Positions 1 through 7,735 of a DNA stretch of 64,000 bases are shown here, one piece after another; within the stretch, counting starts at the first letter, position 1; each line of letters begins with the position of its first letter. The DNA is from Arthrobacter sp. Hiyo8 (lineage in GTDB: Bacteria > Actinomycetota > Actinomycetes > Actinomycetales > Micrococcaceae), in assembly GCA_001549895.1 (NCBI GenBank), contig AP014719.1:248001-312000 (forward strand). Reading direction: 5' to 3'. The notes beneath the pieces were generated by a model. That model made no database searches, was not told the origin of the DNA, and worked only from the letters and a program-made list of their open reading frames with translations. Position numbers and translations under genes: made by a program.

Positions 1-9
1 AGGCCCGGG

Positions 10-390
10 TCATTCGGCCAGGTCCTGCATCAACCAGACCAGTGCCTCGTCCCTGGACGTGAAGAAGCGGGTGGGACATGGCGGGATGTGGACACCAAGA
101 AAGAAGTTTGCCAGAACCCGGTCAACAGGGCTGGTCCCAAGCAAGGCGATCCGGGAGGCCGCACAAGGGATAGAGAAAACAGCACGGGCATGACGGTGCA
201 CGGACTCCGTCGTCGCCATGTCGACCAGCATCGGGTATTCCGAGCCCTTGCCGGCCTCATTCACGGCAGCCATTGCCGCATGGGCGTCGACAGCCTCGAT
301 GTTGACTCTGTCGTTCCAGACAAGGTGGATTATCCCGTCGGACCTAAGTTCCACGGTACCTTTCCCGCCTTCGACCGCTATGGGTTCCAA
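10..390 (-). CDS. STAS/SEC14-like small protein
   Basis: A 126-residue soluble protein that resembles the small STAS/SEC14-like proteins frequent in Arthrobacter genomes. A beta-rich N-terminus (GIIHLVWNDRVNIE) leads to a conserved middle (PMLVDMATTESV) and a C-terminal FFTSRDEALVWL segment. No signal peptide or membrane segment is visible. The start is TTG at 390, chosen because GGGAGGCGG lies just upstream on the minus strand. STAS folds often act as phosphorylation-controlled partner switches, but no kinase or phosphatase neighbour is present, so the partner is unknown. The family call rests on remembered similarity; the coding call is firmer than the function. Confidence 0.65.
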   Translation of the reverse strand: MEPIAVEGGKGTVELRSDGIIHLVWNDRVNIEAVDAHAAMAAVNEAGKGSEYPMLVDMATTESVHRHARAVFSIPCAASRIALLGTSPVDRVLANFFLGVHIPPCPTRFFTSRDEALVWLMQDLAE

Positions 391-493
391 TGTCCGCCTC
401 CCATTCGACGCCTCGCATCGCGCGTGTCGCGGACGAGGCCCGTTGGCGTGATTTTCCTACCATACACAACGTTCACACGGGAAGGAGGAAGAT

Positions 494-601
494 ATGACTC
501 GCGGGAAATCCTTGGTTACACGCACTACCGGCCGAAATCCGCGCCTGATGAGCGCCGGCCTTTCGCCGGTACAGCACAAGCAGATGCCGCCGTCCTGACC
601 G
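494..601 (+). CDS. Small ORF with strong ribosome site, unknown
   Basis: A 35-codon ORF starting at ATG 494 directly after a very good ribosome site (GGAAGGAGGAAGAT). The product is basic (MTRGKSLVTRTTGRNPRL...) and ends MPPS. Another frame continues coding-like sequence (QLSIQPGSALLRVEFKAR) to about 850, so the true gene may be longer and broken near 600, as many genes here are. No family is recognised. The main support is the ribosome site. Confidence 0.35.
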
Positions 602-858
602 CCGCCAAAGTCTCACCGTCAACCAACTGTCCATCCAGCCTGGTTCGGCCCTTCTTCGAGTCGAATTCAAGGCCCGGTGCACGGTCAACCACAGTGCAGC
701 GAAGCGCGGCTCCACGGCAGCCGGCCGCTCGTGCACAGCTTCCGGCTGTACCCTGACGCCACGCACGCCCAACATCCGCGGCCACAGCCTTGCGCATACC
801 GGACCGCTCGCTCACGGCCGGTGGTGACCGGCCCTTCCGCCTTGGCGGTGCTTGTCCG

Positions 859-1410
859 ATGATGACCGGTATGAGGAGAACTATCGGATGGCTGGCAGCA
901 GCAGCTGTGGTGACGCTCGTATTCGGCAGCCTTTACATCGCATTCCAGCAATCCGGGCGCCGGTCGGCCAATGTGGCGCCAGCGGCGGCAGCTGCGGCCC
1001 AGCTGCAGCTCCTCGGCACATCCGCCCCGCGGTCCCGCGGGTCGAGTTGACCCCCGATAGCGGGTCTTTGTCATCGTGTACGGCACCGATGACAACCCGG
1101 AGACGGGAACGGCTACTCTCCACGGAGTGCTGCCGGTGGTGCCGTCCGGCGTGCTCGATACGGCCCGGAGATCAGGTGGTGACGCCGTGACGTGGCAGCC
1201 GGAGCCCGGCCTGCGGATGGCAGTCATTGCGCGCTCCTCGGCCGGAAAAGTCGTAGTCGCCGGGCAGTCGCTCGCCCTTACGAGGCCACGGACACGCTGG
1301 TAATGGCCTATCTGGCCCTCGGATGGTTCGGGTGCGTCCTCGTCCTTGGCGCCGGGTTCGCCGCATCCGTGTTGCTGGGCCAACGGCAGCGCCAACCAGG
1401 TATCACCTGA
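859..1410 (+). CDS. Membrane protein of unknown function (frameshifted)
   Basis: A small membrane protein resembling uncharacterised Arthrobacter proteins. The N-terminus from ATG 859 has a transmembrane helix (TIGWLAAAAVVTLVFGSLYI). A soluble middle domain follows (FVIVYGTDDNPETGTATL, then AVTWQPEPGLRMAVI and VVVAGQSL). A second helix (MAYLALGWFGCVLVLGAGF) precedes the stop at 1408-1410. Two frame changes are needed, near 1045 and near 1275. The second is repaired by one C in the CCC run at 1274-1276, giving GQSLAPYEATDTLVMAY. The layout suggests an extracytoplasmic domain between two helices. Function unknown. Confidence 0.55.
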
Positions 1411-1561
1411 CACCGGCACTCCGGGGTCTGGAGGATCCGTACGGAATTTCACGGTAAGAATCCGTTGGCTATTTCAGGCAGGACCCGGACGCCGGCGTTA
1501 CTGCCCGCCCTGCCCGCGGATCCGCCGCGCGACATCGGACGGCGCCGGCGGCCGGAGCGGG

Positions 1562-1832
1562 CTAGCGGCCTGCTGCTTTCCGGGAACGTTCGATCTTGCC
1601 GTGCTGCGCGGAAGCGGCAAGGCGCTTCCGGTGGGTGGCCAGTTCATCGTGGCCGTGCCTGTGGTCCCTGACCGTGGCTGACGCGGCGATTTCCTGATAT
1701 TCGCGATGCCCTTCGCTGCGGCGGCCCGTCGGGGAAGGTCACCGACATTGCCACCAGATAATCCTCGGAATCCACCAACGCCACCCTGTACCCGCCATCA
1801 GGGGCATCCATGAGTTCAAAATAGCCGGCCAT
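1562..1832 (-). CDS. DUF1508 (YegP-type) domain protein (frameshifted)
   Basis: A small DUF1508 protein. From ATG 1832 it reads MAGYFELMDAPDGGYRVALV, the typical first strands of the YegP fold. A GGAGG ribosome site sits about 9 nt upstream. The frame then breaks near 1731 and near 1692. Adding one base at each gives RRAAAKGIANIREIAASATV and a stop at 1562, for about 90 residues, a normal single-domain length. Without repair the frame runs to 1644. Members are often stress-associated, but their biochemical role is unknown. The gene stands alone. Confidence 0.65.
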
Positions 1833-1973
1833 GTCTTTTGCCTCCTGTCCGGCACGTACGCGTGTGAAAAGGGACAAACCAAGTCTACTGAGCACCACCG
1901 CTCGAGGCACCCCCGGGCGTGGGGAACCGGTGTCGCGCCGTGCCGGCATGACCGGCCACAGACGCGCCGTGGC

Positions 1974-2234
1974 TCAGTCATACCTTTCCCAGCCCTCGGG
2001 TACCCACCAGGACGGAACCGGAAGTGTCGTGGACGCTCCGCATTCGGTGCAGGTAACCCGGAGGGTCGAGGGGATCTCCAGCCCCGCTCCGTCGCCGACG
2101 CTGAACGGCGTGAAGAAAGTCTGGCTTGAATCCGCGCGGGCACCACTTGCCCCGCAGCAAGGATCCTGGGGCGAAACGACCGGAGTCCGGCCCGACGCAT
2201 CGGGGCGTTGCCCCGTGCTGCTTGGTGCGACCAT
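1974..2234 (-). CDS. Hypothetical protein with cysteine pairs
   Basis: An 86-residue ORF from ATG 2234, preceded by GAGGTGG at about 6 nt spacing. It has a CCG motif near residue 26 and a CTEC motif near residue 62 that could form a zinc ribbon, and it ends in WWVPEGWERYD. No signal peptide or membrane segment is seen. I do not recognise the family. Coding status is supported by the ribosome site and the cysteine spacing only. Confidence 0.4.
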   Translation of the reverse strand: MVAPSSTGQRPDASGRTPVVSPQDPCCGASGARADSSQTFFTPFSVGDGAGLEIPSTLRVTCTECGASTTLPVPSWWVPEGWERYD

Positions 2235-2398
2235 CGTGACCACCTCGTTGCAGATTCGATGAGGTCCCGCGTGCGTCAGGGCGCCCAGATCGTCCTTGCG
2301 TACGGTTGGGCTGATGAATCAACTCTAGTCTCCCGGGCCGCGGTGCGAGGTGCAGAGCGGGCCGCCGGCAAGGAACCCTCACGTCTTCATCAACAGGC

Positions 2399-2731
2399 GT
2401 GAGCTCCTCCCGGATGGCGATGGTGCGACTAACCGATCCTGTCGAATGCCAAATGGAGAATCGCAGATCGCGCGTCGCACTGGACCTCTCAGGTATCGCG
2501 ACCTACGCCCAGGTGGGTGCCGCCTTCTCCAACGCCATGCTCCGGACCGCGCCTTTGACCTTGCCGATGATGATGGCGGTCCAGGAAATCTGCGACCGCA
2601 CCGCCCTGGCCACCGGGGACATCTTGGGCCGGCTGGCGCGCCGGAAGGTGTTGTCGTGGGCTGAGCGCGGCAACGAGAGGAAAGACCACTCCGAGCACGA
2701 GAGGCTTGTCCCTGCGCGGATTCAGACCTGA
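2399..2731 (+). CDS. Hypothetical protein
   Basis: A 110-residue protein with a conserved-looking core, ALDLSGIATYAQVGAAFSNA followed by LTLPMMMAVQEICDRTALAT, DILGRLARRKVLSW and a hydrophilic tail. The core is predicted largely helical. GTG 2399 has no good ribosome site. ATG 2414 and ATG 2453 are alternatives in the same frame, and the recognisable core begins just after 2453. It lies upstream of another small unknown protein on the same strand. No function can be assigned. Confidence 0.5.
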   Translation: MSSSRMAMVRLTDPVECQMENRRSRVALDLSGIATYAQVGAAFSNAMLRTAPLTLPMMMAVQEICDRTALATGDILGRLARRKVLSWAERGNERKDHSEHERLVPARIQT

Positions 2732-2849
2732 AAACAGCCCGGGAATCAGACCCCTGCGCGCAGGGGGGTGTTGCGTGCGTCACAGTTCGTGCCTAAGCTT
2801 GCGTGGGCGGTCGCAGCGTCGCGACCGTTCCATGAACGGCAGGAGCATC

Positions 2850-3176
2850 ATGACAGACAAGCTCAACGTCCTGGTCCGTGTGGACATCGATTGCGTCCGC
2901 GCCAAGATCGCGGCCCAAGGCCGCGTGACAACGCAAAGCCTTCAGGCTCTCTATGTGGTCGTGAAACGCGCCAACGCCCTAATGGAAGGCCTGGCCCTGG
3001 AAATCGACGTGACACGCGCCAGGGTCGAGCCAGACGCTCTCGAGCAGCTGCACGCCTGCTCGCGGTCCCACCACCTGCCCGCGCACATCGATCCGTTCCA
3101 AGCCGACTGCAGACTAAGCATCCTGGCATCCGCGGAGGCCTCCACGACCCTGAGTAAGGCAAGCCTGGCAGCCTGA
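2850..3176 (+). CDS. Hypothetical STAS-like small protein
   Basis: A 108-residue soluble protein starting at ATG 2850 behind AGGAG (2841-2845). An N-terminal strand (LNVLVRVDIDCVRAKIAAQG) is followed by a helix (SLQALYVVVKRANALM), a strand (LALEIDVTRARV) and a helix, an alternating pattern like STAS domains. It resembles conserved unknown proteins of Arthrobacter. With the STAS-like protein at 10-390 it is the second of this type in 3 kb, though no operon link is visible. Confidence 0.6.
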   Translation: MTDKLNVLVRVDIDCVRAKIAAQGRVTTQSLQALYVVVKRANALMEGLALEIDVTRARVEPDALEQLHACSRSHHLPAHIDPFQADCRLSILASAEASTTLSKASLAA

Positions 3177-3498
3177 ACCCCGCCCATTTCCAGCCACCTC
3201 ACCGCGCACGTGCACTACAGGCCTCTACCGGCCACGAACCGCGCCGTTCCAGGGCGCGCTGGTTCAGCTGATGTCAGGGTGGCTGGCCAGAATTCGTTGA
3301 CATAGTCACGTATGAGTGCTACGACTTGCCCCCGAGTCACGACGCAAACTGTCCGGTAAAGGATCCCTTTCGGGCCCTCGGATTGTCCTCTCAGCGCTCC
3401 CATGCGTAGCACCACCGCACTCAGAGGGAGATGCTCCCCAGCTCACCTGAGTGTCGCCACCGTCCGTCTTCTTGACAAGGCATGCACCGTCGCCTCGT
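3177..3498. other. Intergenic, no supported gene
   Basis: A 322-nt stretch between two convergent unknown genes. It contains one copy of the 26-nt palindromic element (3351-3376). A short minus-strand ORF crosses that element and is therefore not credited. Nothing else recognisable was found. Confidence 0.5.
3351..3376. repeat. 26-nt palindromic element, copy 1
   Basis: First of eight related 26-nt intergenic elements between 3.3 and 9.9 kb. It reads GTCCGGTAAAGG, then ATCC, then CTTTCGGGCC, an imperfect inverted repeat around a GGATCC centre. It belongs to the GTCCGG type with copies 2 and 7. Confidence 0.6.
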
Positions 3499-3757
3499 TC
3501 AGCTCATACCCGGGTCACTGGCCAGGATGTAGTCCGCCGCGGCAGGTCCGGTCATCGCCAGCCCGCTGCGGTGAACGTCGACGCCGCAGCGGCGCATGCC
3601 TGCTCCAAAGTCAGTCTCCGGGACGGGGCTGATCCCGTGGGCCAGGCACCAGCTTACGTACAGGCGTAGAAGCTGTCCGGGCCAGCAGGTCACCCGCCGC
3701 CCCGGGATCCCGGACGGTTGCCTCGCTGAGGAATTGTTGAAAGTGCGAGGTCAGCAT
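3499..3757 (-). CDS. Hypothetical protein (frameshifted)
   Basis: A protein of about 88 residues read in two frames. It starts at ATG 3757 with MLTSHFQQFLSEATVRDPGA, behind GGAGA. The frame changes near 3680, after GDLLAR, and continues as LLRLYVSWCLAHGISPVPET and GMRRCGVDVHRSGLAMTG, ending ASDPGMS. The two halves join smoothly and resemble a conserved unknown Arthrobacter protein, which supports one broken gene. Function unknown. It follows a 41-residue ORF on the same strand (3774-3899). Confidence 0.5.
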
Positions 3758-3773
3758 GGACCACCATCTCCAA

Positions 3774-3899
3774 TCATCGATTGTGGCGACCGTGTCTAGG
3801 GGCTTCGAGGTTGTATTCCTGGTCGGGTGCGCGATCGATCCGGACACCGTCAGCCGTTATTTTTGCGGCCATGTCCTTCAGCCCTGGCCAGTAGCTCAT
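3774..3899 (-). CDS. Small ORF, unknown
   Basis: A 41-residue ORF starting MSYWPGLKDMAAKITADGVR at ATG 3899 and ending at 3774. It lies 16 nt upstream of the frameshifted unknown gene at 3499-3757 on the same strand, so the two may be co-transcribed. It could also be the N-terminal part of a longer broken gene. No family recognised. Confidence 0.35.
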   Translation of the reverse strand: MSYWPGLKDMAAKITADGVRIDRAPDQEYNLEAPRHGRHNR

Positions 3900-3926
3900 T
3901 GCCCGGTCATGGTGGAGCATCGGCTT

Positions 3927-4160
3927 CTACCCGCGCCACACCACAGTGATGGCCTCGCCCGTGGGCACCGCGTTGATGTGCAATGACACGTCCAGGCCCT
4001 CGGGGTCACGGCACGGATCCGTGCCGGTTGCGGCGATGATGTCCTGGATTAGCTGATTCAGGGCGACGGCCATGGCCCTGCCCCAGTCTGCCGGGTGGGT
4101 ACTGCTCGCCTCCACGGTCACCGAACGGACCGTCTCTGTGGCTTGAGGCTCTGTGTGCAT
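3927..4160 (-). CDS. Hypothetical protein
   Basis: A 77-residue acidic soluble protein from ATG 4160, chosen because GGAG lies 7 nt upstream; a longer form from 4187 is possible. Sequence features are a helical middle (WGRAMAVALNQLIQDIIAAT) and a strand-rich end (LDVSLHINAVPTGEAITVVW). No signal peptide or membrane segment is seen. It is 27 nt upstream of the 41-residue ORF on the same strand. Family not recognised. Confidence 0.5.
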   Translation of the reverse strand: MHTEPQATETVRSVTVEASSTHPADWGRAMAVALNQLIQDIIAATGTDPCRDPEGLDVSLHINAVPTGEAITVVWRG

Positions 4161-4596
4161 AAGTGGTCTCCATCTGCGTTTCTGCACGGGAAGTGCACGG
4201 CCTTAAAGCGCAGACGAGACCTTCAACGAGGTCTCGGGTGGCCGCCGGAACACCTCGTTGGCCCTCCGCAGTCGGCCTTGGGCTCATTTTAGAGTCGCGG
4301 TGGCCGGGTCGTCCATCGGACGAGGGTCGGCTCCGGCACAGCGCAGTTTTGGAACAGCCGAGGCGTGCCTTGCAACAGACGCCGGTCGTGAAGGTCGTCA
4401 ACCATGACCGGAAACCGAGCGTCGACGGTCTGGACGCAAAGACTTAGGCCCTGCGTCCTCTCCTCTAAAAATGCTGGCCGTGCCAGGCGGTGGCCGGGCG
4501 AGAGCGTCCGGTGAAGGATCCCTCACCGGACAGAACCGTTGATGCAGGCAGATTGCGTCTCATGTACCCGGGTCTCGGCAACGGTTCGATACAGCG
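4161..4596. other. Intergenic, no supported gene
   Basis: A 436-nt stretch between the upstream end of one minus-strand gene and the 3' end of the next. Apart from the palindromic element at 4506-4531, which probably sits in the 3' region of the 4597-5457 gene, nothing convincing was seen. Confidence 0.5.
4506..4531. repeat. 26-nt palindromic element, copy 2
   Basis: Reads GTCCGGTGAAGGATCC then CTCACCGGAC, a palindrome with one mismatch in 26 nt. It lies 66 nt beyond the stop of the minus-strand gene at 4597-5457, a position suitable for a terminator or 3'-end structure. Confidence 0.7.
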
Positions 4597-5457
4597 CTAG
4601 AGCGATCTGCTGATGTGCGCGACGTAGATTCGCATGCGGTCCGGCCTCCAAATGAGCGCTTGCCATTTGCCATCCGCGAGCACGGTCAGTTTAATCCTGT
4701 CGCCTTTGCCTACAGGGCCAATCGGGCTGACGAATCGGTAGAAAACATTGAAGGGGCACACGTTTCCTGAGAGATCCTCTGCCTCCAACCTGACCGTGAT
4801 GCCGCTGCGGCTACCCGTTTTCCGCGTGACGGTCGCCTCGAACTGCTGCCATTGAGCCCCGGACGCGAGCAGCTTCCGGATCCTGCCGTAGTCGGTGAGC
4901 TCATTCCAGAGCGCGAAGGCGGCCACGGCCGGGCCGATCAGGAAAAAGAGGCCAAAGATCAGGGGATCCGGATGGTTCGCATCGCTCGCCCCATCGATCC
5001 AGATGTCATGCGGATCGGTTGTGTCGACGTCGAGCGCGGCGCGGGAGCCGGGCCCGGGCAGGGTGTTGCAGACGGCGTTGACTCTTGCAACGCCGTGCAG
5101 CGGCTGCCCACCGACGGTGTAGTCGAGGTCCAGCTGGCATCCGTCAGAGTGACGACCTGTTTCGGCTTGGGTCGTGACGGTTCCATCGGTCCTCGTGTAG
5201 CTGGCGAATGCGTGTTTAGTCCCGTCGATGACAGCCCATCCGAGCCATGCCGTGACCGAGGCGATGACCAGGACCGCAGCCGCGCGTTTTAGCCACAGCC
5301 TCCTGCGAAGCCAGCTGCCTTCCCAAACCGGGGACCCGGGGCCTGGCGGTATGGATGTCCGAATACGGGTTTCCTCGGTGATCTGGACCCAGGAGCCCCC
5401 GTTGTTGTCCCGCGCACCACTCGGCGACGGGGCATCCGTCGCATGTTCATGAGCCAT
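4597..5457 (-). CDS. Two-helix membrane protein (DUF3592-like)
   Basis: A 286-residue protein with a hydrophilic N-terminus, a transmembrane helix near residues 58-78 (AAAVLVIASVTAWLGWAVID), an outside domain of about 85 residues with two cysteines (DGCQLDLDY, NAVCNTLPG), a second helix near 165-185 (LIFGLFFLIGPAVAAFALW) and a C-terminal cytoplasmic beta-rich domain. The order resembles DUF3592 membrane proteins. The gene is intact, and a palindromic element follows its 3' end. Function unknown. Confidence 0.65.
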   Translation of the reverse strand: MAHEHATDAPSPSGARDNNGGSWVQITEETRIRTSIPPGPGSPVWEGSWLRRRLWLKRAAAVLVIASVTAWLGWAVIDGTKHAFASYTRTDGTVTTQAETGRHSDGCQLDLDYTVGGQPLHGVARVNAVCNTLPGPGSRAALDVDTTDPHDIWIDGASDANHPDPLIFGLFFLIGPAVAAFALWNELTDYGRIRKLLASGAQWQQFEATVTRKTGSRSGITVRLEAEDLSGNVCPFNVFYRFVSPIGPVGKGDRIKLTVLADGKWQALIWRPDRMRIYVAHISRSL

Positions 5458-5507
5458 GCTGTCATCTTGCCGTACGCGGCAACGAACAACTCATTGCTTC
5501 GACAGGT

Positions 5508-5532
5508 GCGCGGGTCGACCGTCGACCCGCGC
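5508..5532. repeat. 25-nt perfect inverted repeat
   Basis: GCGCGGGTCGAC and its exact reverse complement are separated by one C. This very stable hairpin lies 50 nt upstream of the minus-strand gene 4597-5457 and is contiguous with palindromic element copy 3. It could be a terminator for the gene at 5609-6016, whose 3' end is 76 nt away, or an operator. Confidence 0.6.
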
Positions 5533-5556
5533 CCGTTAGACGGTCCTCTAGGGGAC
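5531..5556. repeat. 26-nt palindromic element, copy 3 (degenerate)
   Basis: Reads GCCCGTTAGACGGTCC then TCTAGGGGAC. It matches the GCCCGTTAG type of the family at the left arm and the TCC centre; the right arm is degenerate. It overlaps the last 2 nt of the adjacent perfect hairpin. Confidence 0.45.
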
Positions 5557-5608
5557 GCTCACGCATTGTCTCAACTTGTTGCCCAGGGTGTCTGGCTCGG
5601 GTCTGCGT

Positions 5609-6016
5609 TCAGGCTTCGGGAGATGCCTTTGCGGCGGAAGCAGCCATTGCCAATAACTCGCTGAGCCTGTCCTCAAAAGTCTCTTCGGCTCCGAAAAATG
5701 CCTGATCAGTCAACCGGATACCGAAGGTATCAAATGCGTGAGCCTCAATCTCGGTGCCCTGCTCGGCTGTTCGGACTCGGACTGTTATGGCAACTGGTAT
5801 GTTCCTGCGACCCCATGAGAACAGATTGCCCCAGAGGCGGTACTGCCAGTTTGATCCCGTTCGTATGTCGAGGGAGTCCTCATCCTCGTGGATCCTTGCC
5901 TTCTCCGACGCAAAAACTGTGGAGATCGCCGCCAAGACCTGGTTCGGAGAGAGCGGCGACAACCACTGTTCGGTCTTCTCGAACATCGGCTTTGTTCGGC
6001 TTCCCGCTATCCCCAT
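5609..6016 (-). CDS. Hypothetical protein
   Basis: A 135-residue soluble protein from ATG 6016 with GGAG about 7 nt upstream. It has an alpha/beta pattern (LSPNQVLAAISTVFASEKAR, IPVAITVRVRTAEQGTEI, EETFEDRLSELLAMAASAAK) and no signal peptide or membrane segment. The intact frame supports expression. It is flanked on both sides by palindromic elements (copies 3 and 4). Family not recognised. Confidence 0.6.
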   Translation of the reverse strand: MGIAGSRTKPMFEKTEQWLSPLSPNQVLAAISTVFASEKARIHEDEDSLDIRTGSNWQYRLWGNLFSWGRRNIPVAITVRVRTAEQGTEIEAHAFDTFGIRLTDQAFFGAEETFEDRLSELLAMAASAAKASPEA

Positions 6017-6097
6017 TGGTCTTCTCCTAGTACTAGGAATGTGACGACAGCCTAGTCTTTGGAAGCGAAAAAGGTGAGTGACCTTTCCAAAATCAGC

Positions 6098-6123
6098 GCC
6101 CGTAAGCCGATCCCTCAGCGGGC
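6098..6123. repeat. 26-nt palindromic element, copy 4
   Basis: Reads GCCCGTAAGCCGATCC then CTCAGCGGGC. The outer arms GCCCG and CGGGC pair. It is of the GCCCGTWAGCCGATCC type shared with copies 5, 6 and 8, and lies between divergent unknown genes (start 6016, and start 6247). Confidence 0.65.
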
Positions 6124-6246
6124 GGCAGCTGTCGTCAAGGCGAGAAGCCTGTCACGGAGAGGGACTGGGATGTAGGCTCCGAACATGCCACGGCCGACCT
6201 TCTTAAAGAGTGACTTCCAGCGCGTCTGGCCCGTCTAAGGACAAGC

Positions 6247-6474
6247 ATGCGAAAGAACTTCATACTTTCCTGGCCTCAAGCGGTGGGGTTCTTGTTCATA
6301 GCAGGGACAATCATTTTCCGACCAGAATTCGATCCTTGGCGCATTGCGGTGGGTGGCCTAATTGTGGTTCTCGTAGCGGTTGGAATCGGGGTGAAGCTGT
6401 TCTATGAGCGGATCGACAGGATGACCAGAACAGTGCAAGATGAGCAATCAGGCGCGGGGGAGGACGCCCGTTAG
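6247..6474 (+). CDS. Small two-helix membrane protein
   Basis: A 75-residue protein from ATG 6247 with an AAGGA ribosome site. Two hydrophobic segments (SWPQAVGFLFIAGTIIF and RIAVGGLIVVLVAVGIGVKL) are followed by a charged cytoplasmic tail (YERIDRMTRTVQDEQ). Its last codons and stop overlap palindromic element copy 5, so the element supplies the TAG stop. Function unknown. Confidence 0.6.
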   Translation: MRKNFILSWPQAVGFLFIAGTIIFRPEFDPWRIAVGGLIVVLVAVGIGVKLFYERIDRMTRTVQDEQSGAGEDAR

Positions 6475-6491
6475 CCGATCCTTCACCGGGC
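6466..6491. repeat. 26-nt palindromic element, copy 5
   Basis: Reads GCCCGTTAGCCGATCC then TTCACCGGGC, with pairing outer arms. It overlaps the 3' end of the small membrane protein gene at 6247-6474, including its TAG stop. This placement argues for a 3'-end role and against an operator. Confidence 0.7.
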
Positions 6492-6545
6492 ACTCGACGC
6501 TCCATCGAGCCCAGAAAGAGAACGAGTTCGCAGCGATCTCGACCA

Positions 6546-6581
6546 CGACAGTTTGACCCCGCCATCGCGGTCAAACTGTCG
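6546..6581. terminator. Perfect 13-bp inverted repeat, terminator-like
   Basis: CGACAGTTTGACC at 6546-6558 and its exact reverse complement at 6569-6581 are separated by 10 nt. It lies between the convergent genes 6247-6474 (plus) and 6669-6767 (minus). No T-run follows, as is common for actinobacterial hairpins. Function inferred from position. Confidence 0.5.
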
Positions 6582-6668
6582 GTAGTGAATTTCCGGATAG
6601 TCAGCTTCCTTAGCTGTTCTTCCCCGTGAGGTTGTGTGCGCGGGCTGAGGGGCTTGGCCGCCGAGTGG

Positions 6669-6767
6669 TCACTTCCTTCGGCGGACGACGTACAGCGCGA
6701 CAAAGACCACGAACAGGGTGACAAAGACTGCGACTAAGGCGCCTGGGGTGATTCCCACTGTTGTCAT
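6669..6767 (-). CDS. Very small single-helix membrane protein
   Basis: A 32-codon ORF from ATG 6767 preceded by GAGGAGAG. The product is one hydrophobic helix (GALVAVFVTLFVVFVALYVV) with a positively charged end, RRRK, consistent with a single-pass protein with the C-terminus inside. Short hydrophobic ORFs can arise by chance, but the ribosome site and the positive-inside end support it. The site is closer to the start than usual (about 2-3 nt). Function unknown. Confidence 0.45.
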   Translation of the reverse strand: MTTVGITPGALVAVFVTLFVVFVALYVVRRRK

Positions 6768-7109
6768 CTCTCCTCAAACAAGTCGCTGAGTCTCCCCTGG
6801 GTGCGGCGAAGACTCTGGTACGTGATGTCCAGCGCCGCGGGGACTTGTTCCTGACGGTACACCGACCCTATCGATTGCGGCTGCTGCCGCAGCCGCGCGC
6901 GGAGCACGCTTCGAGGCTATCGGTTCACAACCTCACGGGTATGAATCTCAGCGCTAAATGGAGGCATTTTATTGCAGCATTGACTGTCACCTCGCCGCGC
7001 GAAAGCCGATCCCTCTTCGGCACGGTTCGCTCGGGCTCCCTCATCAGGCATTACAGGGCATGTCCGCCGGAGCGCTCTCATGGATGCGTTCGTTGGGTAG
7101 TCTCAGCTG
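6768..7109. other. Intergenic, no supported gene
   Basis: A 342-nt stretch between divergent genes. It carries a degenerate palindromic element (6997-7022) about 90 nt before the gene at 7110. A plus-strand frame stays open across it but runs through the element and lacks a ribosome site. Confidence 0.5.
6997..7022. repeat. 26-nt palindromic element, copy 6 (degenerate)
   Basis: Reads GCGCGAAAGCCGATCC then CTCTTCGGCA. The AAGCCGATCCCTC core matches copy 4 exactly, while the outer arms have diverged. Confidence 0.5.
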
Positions 7110-7625
7110 GTGACTGACTACCGGCAACATCCCAGCGTCGTGGCACACTGGCGCGATGACTCACTCCAGCCCCTTCCAGAAGCTCAGGAAGCGCAAGAGA
7201 CCCTATGGTTTGCGGTACCCCCTGAACCTGACACGGAGCAGATGTGGGAGGGTCTTCGCGGTCGCTTGGAAAAGGACGGAACGGCGACTGTCCTGGCAGT
7301 CCCCGCGTATCTCTATGACGTCAACTTTGGCGACCGCGTGAACGTGATGCGATCGGCGGAGAATGCGCTCGTTGCCACCGGAGTGGAGCGCGACGCTCTC
7401 AACTTCACATTCAGAGTCCTGCTGAAATCGGATGACCCCAACGCCTGGCAGCCCCTGGCCTCTGAACTTGCCGAGCAAGGTTGCCTCCTCGATTTCATCT
7501 CTCCGGGGTTCTTCGCCATGTCTTGCTGCGAGCCCCAGGCGCGGGAAGTCGCCGACAGATTGTTCGCATTGGAATGCGATGGCGTCCTTCATTATGAGAC
7601 TGGCCGAACACAACAGTTGAGGTAG
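7110..7625 (+). CDS. DUF4265 domain protein
   Basis: A 171-residue soluble protein starting at GTG 7110. After a hydrophilic N-terminus it shows LWFAVP, then VPAYLYDVNFGDRVNVMRSA and an alpha/beta C-terminal part (NFTFRVLLKSDD, LDFISPGFFAMSCCEPQARE). This pattern fits DUF4265 proteins, whose function is unknown. The gene is intact. A perfect palindromic element follows 18 nt after the stop, fitting a terminator role. It has no operon partner. Confidence 0.55.
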   Translation: MTDYRQHPSVVAHWRDDSLQPLPEAQEAQETLWFAVPPEPDTEQMWEGLRGRLEKDGTATVLAVPAYLYDVNFGDRVNVMRSAENALVATGVERDALNFTFRVLLKSDDPNAWQPLASELAEQGCLLDFISPGFFAMSCCEPQAREVADRLFALECDGVLHYETGRTQQLR

Positions 7626-7643
7626 GCAGCCGACGGAACGGGT

Positions 7644-7669
7644 GTCCGGTGAAGGATCCTTCACCGGAC
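7644..7669. repeat. 26-nt palindromic element, copy 7 (perfect)
   Basis: Left arm GTCCGGTGAAGGA followed directly by its exact reverse complement TCCTTCACCGGAC, making a perfect 26-bp palindrome with a GGATCC centre. It lies 18 nt after the stop of the DUF4265 gene and about 65 nt beyond the convergent DUF3825 gene end. Confidence 0.8.
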
Positions 7670-7735
7670 GTCGGCGGCAAGGGCAATCCGTGTCGGGTCG
7701 AACCCTGAGCACGTCGCGGACCCACCGGTTATGGC

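Noticed and set aside
88..756. A 222-codon plus-strand frame
   Set aside because: It overlaps the STAS-like gene on the other strand and lacks a ribosome site; only the short ORF at 494 has one.
3215..3415. A 66-codon minus-strand ORF
   Set aside because: It runs through palindromic element copy 1 and has no ribosome site.
6761..7117. A 118-codon plus-strand frame
   Set aside because: It crosses palindromic element copy 6 and overlaps the start of the DUF4265 gene; no family features.
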